This document shows, in pieces, positions 20,881-26,276 of a DNA stretch of 26,276 nt. The DNA comes from a virus. How positions within the stretch are numbered: the stretch's first letter is position 1; each line of letters starts with the position of its first letter. Position numbers and translations under genes: made by a program. Where the stretch lies: the IMG/VR virus record IMGVR_UViG_3300048797_000008, positions 1-26,276 of that record; one strand, given 5' to 3'. The notes below the pieces were generated by a model. It made no database searches. It had not been told where the DNA came from and saw only the letters and a list, made by a program, of their open reading frames with translations.

Positions 20881-21876
20881 CTAGGCAATTAGGACACCCT
20901 GCAAGCTCGAATTGGAGCAGGTCAAATTCCCGGCCCAACCATAGAGTCTTACAGTAGCGTCTTGATTCACGGCTTCACGTTGACCGCCGATTGCCTCAAA
21001 ATTACGATTTGCATGAGGACGCAAATAAATGTAGTCCGTATTCAGGAACCACATGTGGTTAGCTGTAGCAGCCGATCCGATACCACCACCCATCACTACA
21101 TCAGCAGAAGTCCCGCCACCGTAGAATTTCAGGGAGGCAAAACCTGCCCCTGCTTCGTCGGTAGAAGTCACACGCTGGATAGCTTGGAGGGAATTGACAT
21201 AGAGACCGTAGTAAGTCGCATCCGCCACAATCAGGTCAGCATGATCGGTATTCCGCACTAACTTCAGTGCGAGAGTCGTCATATATTGCTGAATGTTCGC
21301 TGCTGAAACTGCCGCGCCACCGTCTGTCACACCTGAGTATTTCTGAGATTGCCAGAAACTCCAGGTAGTACGAGAGATACCGCCATAAGTACCGGAAGTA
21401 GGTGCATCTGGTACAGCAGCAGCTAGCCCGGTGATGTTCTTACCAGAGTTGCCAGTACCATCCAGATAAATGTCCCCATTGATACGATTGGTCAGGCGCG
21501 CCTCTGATACTTTCATGCGTCCTTCCATCAGGTCAATGATCTGTGCTCTGCCGCTATTCTGCAACATTTCCAAGCCACTGATCGAAACTGCATCGGCATA
21601 TTGGGTCAGTGCAAACTGTGCGGCAGAAATTGGGCTATCGGGCGTAATGTTAATTAGCTCGTAACCACTGTAAGAAGCTGAGTTGTCCGTTGTGGTGTCG
21701 TTGTAATATATTTCTTCAAATATAATCCGACCTCCACTGAACGGCTTAACATTCCCGCGCTGATTCAACCGCTTCAGCAGGGGACTGTTGTTTGTCATGT
21801 TATCCGCCAACACGCCATTACGAGCTTCAATCGTAGTGGCGATTATGTCGGAAACACTGCTATTCGCAAAGCTCAC
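20881..21876 (-). CDS. Major capsid protein
   Basis: 331 residues, GTG start at 21876 with AAGGAG upstream. Motifs typical of the phage coat family used with P22-type portals: SVSDIIATTIEARNGVLADN, PLLKRLNQRGNVKPFSGG, RIIFEEIYYND, RLTNRINGDIYLDGTGN, TYYGLYVNSLQAIQR and NMW-type NHMWFLNTDYIYLRP. It lies between scaffold and decoration-like genes, the standard order. Expected HK97-like fold forming the icosahedral shell. The GTG start is unusual for a highly expressed gene but has a strong ribosome-binding site. Confidence 0.85.
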   Translation of the reverse strand: MSFANSSVSDIIATTIEARNGVLADNMTNNSPLLKRLNQRGNVKPFSGGRIIFEEIYYNDTTTDNSASYSGYELINITPDSPISAAQFALTQYADAVSISGLEMLQNSGRAQIIDLMEGRMKVSEARLTNRINGDIYLDGTGNSGKNITGLAAAVPDAPTSGTYGGISRTTWSFWQSQKYSGVTDGGAAVSAANIQQYMTTLALKLVRNTDHADLIVADATYYGLYVNSLQAIQRVTSTDEAGAGFASLKFYGGGTSADVVMGGGIGSAATANHMWFLNTDYIYLRPHANRNFEAIGGQREAVNQDATVRLYGWAGNLTCSNSSLQGVLIA

Positions 21877-21896
21877 GATAATTCTCCTTAATCAAG

Positions 21897-22937
21897 TTAA
21901 ACCCTTTGCTCGGCGTGTTGGTCATATGCTTCTTCCAACATTCCACGCAAATCCTTTGCCGGTGTCTTCGCTTTTCCCCTCGGTGTAGAGGATTTGTTAG
22001 AAATCACTTTGGCTTTGGCCGCTACTGCAACTGCTATAGCATCGGGCTGTTGAACCTTGACTTGTGAAAGTCTGGACTCAATCAAATCCTCAATGGGTTT
22101 AGCAGCCATTGCATAGGCCGTTTGTGGATCGGGGGCTGTACCTGATTCGAGTAGTCGAGCCATGTTGCTCCTTACCATTTCAAAATGCGGGTATTTATCC
22201 ACATTCTGGAATTCTGATAAAACTTTGTTTACTTCGTTTTGTTCCTGTTGCTGCCTCCATCCCGTAACCTCAGACATGCCAGTCTTGACCTGTTGGAGTT
22301 CGTTCATTAAAGCAGTGATATTAGGATCGAGTTGACCCTGTTGAGCTTGAGACACAGCATTGAGAGGAATCCCGTAGGACTGTGCCAGTTGTTGAAACAT
22401 ATTCAATTTCTGTTCTGCACTTCCCATAGATAACATCCGATGGGCGTTAAACAGATTTTTCACCATATCCACAGGCTTGATATTGTGTTGCTGTAGCTCT
22501 GGAATGTAAGGTGCTATTGCGTCTTTCAGTTCTTTTGCTGAATCAGCTTCAGCCTTGTAAGTCGAGACTCCAGACTTGAATTCGTTTTCTCGCTGGTTGG
22601 TATATTCAGCTAGTTTCTTGGCTTCTTGAGCATCCAATGGAAGACCGGCTGCGAGTTTGTCCCAGACTGGTAAATAGTCCTTTTTCCAAGTGGTGGGACG
22701 CTGAATCGGCTTGACTTCAGGTATTGCCGCTACAATCGGTTCTGGAGTAATGGCTTGTGATTCGATTGGCTTTTCTTCGGCTTTAGCGAATTTTCCATGA
22801 TAGTCTCGCACCCTCTCCGCTTCAGGTGTTTCAACAATAGGCTCTGCTGCTGCTTCTACTATTGGTTCTGGTGTATCCGGTACGTCGTGTTTATCGAATG
22901 CTGCTTCCAACTGTTCACGCAAAGTAATCTGCGACAT
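21897..22937 (-). CDS. Capsid scaffolding protein, 346 aa
   Basis: Highly charged, mostly helical, immediately upstream of the major capsid gene. Residues 20-90 are Pro/Glu/Ala-rich and disordered (DTPEPIVEAAAEPIVE). The middle is helical with Gln-rich coiled coil (SEVTGWRQQQEQNEVNK). The C-terminus is basic then helical (RGKAKTPAKDLRGMLEEAYD). A short helix motif LRxxLExAxDxH appears at both ends: residues 6-18 and 330-342. AAGGAG precedes ATG 22937. Scaffold proteins direct capsid assembly and leave or are degraded before packaging. Confidence 0.8.
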   Translation of the reverse strand: MSQITLREQLEAAFDKHDVPDTPEPIVEAAAEPIVETPEAERVRDYHGKFAKAEEKPIESQAITPEPIVAAIPEVKPIQRPTTWKKDYLPVWDKLAAGLPLDAQEAKKLAEYTNQRENEFKSGVSTYKAEADSAKELKDAIAPYIPELQQHNIKPVDMVKNLFNAHRMLSMGSAEQKLNMFQQLAQSYGIPLNAVSQAQQGQLDPNITALMNELQQVKTGMSEVTGWRQQQEQNEVNKVLSEFQNVDKYPHFEMVRSNMARLLESGTAPDPQTAYAMAAKPIEDLIESRLSQVKVQQPDAIAVAVAAKAKVISNKSSTPRGKAKTPAKDLRGMLEEAYDQHAEQRV

Positions 22938-22956
22938 GACTGCTCCTTATCAATGA

Positions 22957-23016
22957 GCCGGACTTCCACCGGCCCCCAGCGTCTCACGACGTTAGGATTT
23001 AGCTTAAAATTAAGCT
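22957..23016 (-). other. Structured leader upstream of the scaffold gene
   Basis: The 86-base gap before the scaffold gene holds two hairpins: GCCGG/CCGGC (22957-22961 with 22969-22973, loop seven), and AGCTTAA/TTAAGCT (23001-23007 with 23010-23016, loop two). The second is AT-rich. Neither has a proper T-run for termination. They may set the ratio between the upstream small head gene and the scaffold/capsid genes. Promoter elements were not clearly identified. Confidence 0.35.
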
Positions 23017-23023
23017 GATTAAA

Positions 23024-23395
23024 TCAATAGACTAAAACAAGATATTGAGTACTTGTAATACGGGTAAATAGAGCGCCTTTATATGTCAGCACAGAAAAAG
23101 CAGCCGCAGCCGTTCCCACACCAGTACCTGTTACTGCGATACCCGCTACACTCTGAGGCCATACTTTCAATGTCGATCCAGAGTTATTAAAAACTTGCTG
23201 AGAATCGCCAACCATACAAGTCAATGCCACTCCTTTTGTATTATCACCACCAGCCACTACACAGTTAGATGATGTTAGGGGAGCGGCATCCCCGATTACA
23301 CTTCCAGTTGCCGTGATAGCAGCATAACCACCACCTATTGCTGCAGCTTGACCAGCGGAAAGGCCGCCACCCATTAATTCTTTTGCTAGTGCCAT
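23024..23395 (-). CDS. Small head-module protein, 123 aa (decoration-like)
   Basis: Begins MALAKELMGGGLSAGQAAAI, a start I recognise from small conserved proteins in podovirus head operons. The rest is Gly/Ala/Thr-rich and strand-like (VALTCMVGDSQQVFNNSGST, LKVWPQSVAGIAVTGTG), compatible with a capsid-surface or stabilising protein. TAAGGAG precedes ATG 23395. Located between the 101-residue gene and the scaffold. Role inferred from context. Confidence 0.65.
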   Translation of the reverse strand: MALAKELMGGGLSAGQAAAIGGGYAAITATGSVIGDAAPLTSSNCVVAGGDNTKGVALTCMVGDSQQVFNNSGSTLKVWPQSVAGIAVTGTGVGTAAAAFSVLTYKGALFTRITSTQYLVLVY

Positions 23396-23406
23396 GATAA
23401 ATCTCC

Positions 23407-23712
23407 TTACTTTGTTGAATAAACCGACCGCTCGATTGCTTCACGCAAACCCTTGGCCGGTTCAATGGGTTTGGTTGTTACTTTTTCGTTGCCTACTTCC
23501 GTACAGTTGTGATCTCGCAAGTGATTACGATGCTTTGCACGGCTATGAATAATCTCGCCAGTTATCATGCTTTTATAAGGCTGAATATCAGGGATGATTA
23601 CCAAGGAAGAAGAGGCATAAGTCATGGATTGCTTGGCCTTCCATGCTGCTTCAGCTTCTTCCGTTCCTATTTTGTATCCCCAATAATTAAGAAAATGCTG
23701 CTTTTCAGTCAT
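23407..23712 (-). CDS. Conserved portal-adjacent phage protein, 101 aa
   Basis: ATG 23712 overlaps the portal stop (ATGA). It contains SLVIIPDIQPYKSMITGEII, then HSRAKHRNHLRDHNCTEVGN, a pattern (I.DI.PY.SM..G..I.SR..HR.HLR.H.C.EVGN) common in small proteins encoded next to phage portals; function unknown. The C-terminal PAKGLREAIERSV strongly resembles the C-terminal PAKDLRGMLEEAY of the scaffold, also at DNA level. This suggests a shared binding partner during capsid assembly. Confidence 0.75.
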   Translation of the reverse strand: MTEKQHFLNYWGYKIGTEEAEAAWKAKQSMTYASSSLVIIPDIQPYKSMITGEIIHSRAKHRNHLRDHNCTEVGNEKVTTKPIEPAKGLREAIERSVYSTK

Positions 23713-25958
23713 ACTTCCTCACCACGCACAATAGTCTTTGGCTTTGCGATTGCTTGCATGGCTTCGGTTATCTTGCCCATTGCGTCAGTGTGCATCTTTG
23801 CCATTTTGTCCATCTTCTCACCGCCCAAGTCTTGATCTACCTTCTGGGCTGCGTCACTCTCAGCCTGTAATTGTTGGGCATTAGCTTGGGTTTGTGCTGC
23901 TATTTCAGCAATGATTATCTTGGTGGAAGCGTCCAACTCAGCCTTGTATTTATCAAAAGACATCTGCTGTTGAGCTAAATGATTGGCTTGTTGCATTTCC
24001 ATCTGTTTCAATGCCGCTTCGTGCTGTGAGTTCTGAGCTTCTCGTTGTGCTTCTATCTGGTTCTGTGCTTGGATTTGTTGGGCTTGGAGTTGTTGTTTAT
24101 GCTCTTCAAGTTGCATTTGTAACTGGGTCTTCTGTTGCTCTATCTGAAAGTCCATCTGGGCTTGCTGTTGATCGGCCTGGGCTTTCATCTGCAAAGTCTG
24201 TTGATCCATCTGACTTTGAGCCTGAATCTTCATCATTTCAGGGTCAGGTTTCGGCTGTGGGTTTTCAGCGTCTTGTTTGGCTTTTAGCTTGGCTTGGTCA
24301 ATGAATGTATCAAAAGACCCTTCGATAGTTTTCCCAACCTTGAACCCGGATACCCCGAATTTCAACATTTCACCCATTAAAGGGATAAGCTCTGGAGATT
24401 GTTGTCCGGCTTCTACTGCTTCCTTCAGGAATGAAGCGGAAGCGGTCAGGAAAGCAACCCTGTCATCTTTCTCCTGGTTCTCGTCCATCATCACCAAGGA
24501 ATCAGCTTCTACTTCGATTCTCAATGAGCTTGTGCCACCTTTCAAAAGCTGAATGGCAGGCTCTATAAATTGCTGATCGTCTTGGGATAGGCTTTTTACA
24601 TCTCCAATCATCATCAAGGTTTGTGGATCGAATTGCTTGCAGATGATTTGAGCTTTGATTTTTAGCAGGTCAGTGGCGAACTGGGCTACCGAGTTTTGCA
24701 TAGTCCGAAGCCTCATTGAACCGAATTGACCCTTTAATTTCTGCGCTGAAGCTGTTTCGTTGGGGTCAGTCGAAGCCCTGAGAATGTCGGATAGGCCGGT
24801 AATCTCATATATCTGGTTCTTTTGTTGCTCCATTGAACCGTAAGCCGCTTCCAAGGCTTGAAAAATAGGCTGTAGGTCAATTAAGTCAATCGCACCTTTA
24901 AGACCGTTCTTTTCGCTAAAAGCTGTCCAGTTACTTACGCCAATAAGGGTATTATTCTCGCCCTCAGTCAGTAAGCGTTTAAGTTCTGGTATCGCGGCAT
25001 CATAGACACCCTTGACCTGCAATGCTTTAATCAGGCCGTCAACACGATCACAAAGTATATCCAGAGCATTGGCCTGGTCTTGATACAAGGTGAAGTCAGG
25101 AACAGGTATAAGGCTATCAGTTGTCAGTGTGGCATAGAGAGGTCTAGGACAAGGCCAGAACTCATCCAGTCCTAATGGATCGTCCTTCTCATCCAACAGG
25201 TCAGGCATGGCCTTTGAAAGCCAATAAGCCTTACCTTCTTCCTTATCCCATATCTCATAGATACAGGCTTCATAATTCTTGTCCGAAGATTCTTTTTTCC
25301 CTTCAGGCTTGGTATCAAGTGGGATTTTCTCGCCCAACTCTTCACCAAAGCGCTCTACAAGAGCCTCTCTGCCCATATAGACCTTGCGCCAAACTCCGGT
25401 TACTTCTTCCCATGTCCTAGCGATGGTATGACCGAAGTCTTTCCAATGGACATAATCAACCGGCGCGCATTCATAATCCAGAACGTCATGCGTTTCTTCG
25501 TCAGTGTCTTCGGTAATTTCCAGACCATCTTCTAATGACGCATCCTTGAAATGCGGCTCATAACGTACCCAAGCCAGTCCTCTCCCACCCAAGAACCGAT
25601 CCTGGACACAGTTGACCATTGAACTGCGATAATTAGAGTAATGTTCAATCTCATATTCAAGCGCACGTTCAAGTATTAACGCCGCCACTCGTCCTATCGG
25701 GTCATTGTCGTTAAAACGCCGACTTACATCAGGTTTAGGCAATCGTGAAAATACAGCTGGAACTGCAACCTGAACATTAGACCAAAGGATATTGAATTTA
25801 CTCGTTACCGTGCTAGTAGTGGCTGAACGATTATCGTCACGATACCGTTTGAGTATCTTGTCAACACGTGCTTCCCACTTCTTGAAGTCTTTTTCATAGG
25901 ACGCAATGGTATTGAGCCAACCTGTTACAGTTGGGTCTTTTTCCTTCTCTTTAGCCAT
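23709..25958 (-). CDS. Portal protein (P22-like type)
   Basis: 749 residues. N-terminal WLNTIASYEKDFKKWEARVD, then NILWSNVQVAVPAVFSRLPK, RSSMVNCVQDRFLGGRGLAW, YECAPVDYVHWKDFG, ITGLSDILRASTDPNETASA and QKLKGQFGSMRLRTMQNSVA, the core of P22 gp1-type portals. Residues ~570-705 are an exceptionally long Gln-rich coiled coil, expected to form the barrel above the dodecameric ring. The portal is the DNA channel and packaging motor docking site. Weak Shine-Dalgarno (TAGGT) at ATG 25958, only 11 bases after a terminator. Confidence 0.88.
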   Translation of the reverse strand: MAKEKEKDPTVTGWLNTIASYEKDFKKWEARVDKILKRYRDDNRSATTSTVTSKFNILWSNVQVAVPAVFSRLPKPDVSRRFNDNDPIGRVAALILERALEYEIEHYSNYRSSMVNCVQDRFLGGRGLAWVRYEPHFKDASLEDGLEITEDTDEETHDVLDYECAPVDYVHWKDFGHTIARTWEEVTGVWRKVYMGREALVERFGEELGEKIPLDTKPEGKKESSDKNYEACIYEIWDKEEGKAYWLSKAMPDLLDEKDDPLGLDEFWPCPRPLYATLTTDSLIPVPDFTLYQDQANALDILCDRVDGLIKALQVKGVYDAAIPELKRLLTEGENNTLIGVSNWTAFSEKNGLKGAIDLIDLQPIFQALEAAYGSMEQQKNQIYEITGLSDILRASTDPNETASAQKLKGQFGSMRLRTMQNSVAQFATDLLKIKAQIICKQFDPQTLMMIGDVKSLSQDDQQFIEPAIQLLKGGTSSLRIEVEADSLVMMDENQEKDDRVAFLTASASFLKEAVEAGQQSPELIPLMGEMLKFGVSGFKVGKTIEGSFDTFIDQAKLKAKQDAENPQPKPDPEMMKIQAQSQMDQQTLQMKAQADQQQAQMDFQIEQQKTQLQMQLEEHKQQLQAQQIQAQNQIEAQREAQNSQHEAALKQMEMQQANHLAQQQMSFDKYKAELDASTKIIIAEIAAQTQANAQQLQAESDAAQKVDQDLGGEKMDKMAKMHTDAMGKITEAMQAIAKPKTIVRGEEV

Positions 25959-25970
25959 TATTTACCTAAT

Positions 25971-25992
25971 AAAAAACCGCCAGAAGGCGGTT
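25971..25992 (-). terminator. Intrinsic terminator before the portal gene
   Basis: On the minus strand AACCGCC, loop TTCT, GGCGGTT, then a T-run (complement of the As at 25971-25976). It lies 22 bases after the stop of the right-edge gene and 12 bases before the portal ATG, so it separates the two transcription units or attenuates read-through. Confidence 0.87.
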
Positions 25993-26014
25993 GGTTGTTA
26001 TACTGTCCATGATG

Positions 26015-26276
26015 TTATTTCAATCCGTACAGCCATTCAGTAGGAGTGCAGACTATCGCAGTCCCCGGTGCAACGTAATTGGTATTCAGCCAAGCAAGGT
26101 ACAGTTGGAAAGCCTCAAGATAAATTTGTGTTGCATTGCCCGTCGCGGTTGCACCGCCGTTGCTGCTACCGGCGATCAAGCTGTGGACGTAAACCATCAT
26201 GTCTGCGCCGTAGTTGATATGGCCTAGCGTCTGCGCTTGCCAAGTCGCCAGAACAGCACTGCCACCGCCGGCAGGA
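26015..26276 (-). CDS. 3' end of a gene of unknown function, 5' end outside window
   Basis: The frame is open from the right edge to the TAA/TAG-type stop at 26015 (about 87 residues seen). A Gly/Ala-rich stretch (GGGSAVLATWQAQTLGHINY) is followed by MVYVHSLIAGSSNGGATATG and ends with TAIVCTPTEWLYGLK. The Gly/Thr-rich, strand-like composition would fit a fibre or other virion protein, but no family is recognised. It is followed by a terminator. Terminase genes would be expected further upstream, outside the window. Confidence 0.6.
   Translation of the reverse strand, partial: PAGGGSAVLATWQAQTLGHINYGADMMVYVHSLIAGSSNGGATATGNATQIYLEAFQLYLAWLNTNYVAPGTAIVCTPTEWLYGLK

Overview
The window is a 26.3-kb piece of a tailed double-stranded DNA phage genome. 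The virion genes are of a podovirus-like type: a P22-type portal, a capsid and scaffold, short-tail adaptor and stabilisation-like proteins, internal/ejection-type proteins and tail fibre/spike genes. Base composition is moderate, Shine-Dalgarno sites are bacterial (AGGAG type), and the lysis module carries both inner and outer spanins, so the host should be a Gram-negative bacterium, plausibly a proteobacterium. No integrase, repressor, terminase or polymerase is visible. Terminase should lie beyond the right edge, next to the portal gene, so the window is not the whole genome.

Layout. (1) 1-4807, plus strand: a dense early/accessory operon of mostly tiny genes, many joined by 4-base ATGA start/stop overlaps. 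Recognisable members are a hexapeptide-repeat beta-helix protein cut by the left edge, a protein with four DnaJ-type CxxCxGxG zinc motifs, a single-strand-DNA-binding-like protein ending in the acidic tip DDDIPF, and a DEDDy 3'-5' exonuclease. (2) 4859-4934: a tRNA-Thr(UGU) with encoded CCA, at the point where the two transcription units converge. (3) 7078-4960, minus strand: the lysis module, with small membrane proteins, an L,D-transpeptidase-like (DUF2778-type) putative endolysin, a DUF6527-type protein, a holin candidate, a 25-residue membrane peptide, and Rz with Rz1 nested inside it. (4) 10699-7244, minus: a tail fibre with an inserted repeat module and a tail spike with an SGNH esterase domain. 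(5) 18430-10737, minus: adaptor, stabilisation/tail, GNAT acetyltransferase and internal virion genes, plus two small genes shorter than 60 codons. (6) 20248-18432, minus: a methyltransferase-like protein and a two-domain glycosyltransferase/DUF115-like protein, as a cargo cassette inside the virion operon. (7) 25958-20317, minus: portal, small conserved protein, small head protein, scaffold, major capsid and decoration-like protein. (8) 26276-26015: the 3' end of another minus-strand gene.

Three intrinsic terminators on the minus strand (near 25980, 10727 and 7208) divide the late region, each only a few bases before the next start codon. The most notable observations are: a GNAT gene whose only plausible start is a CTG overlapping the upstream TGA; a mobile-looking 47-residue module inserted in a tail-fibre domain; a PAK-x-LR motif shared, also at DNA level, by the C-termini of the scaffold and a small head-module protein; a zinc-finger protein whose flanks loosely recall a sliding clamp; and several small genes supported by overlaps and ribosome-binding sites.
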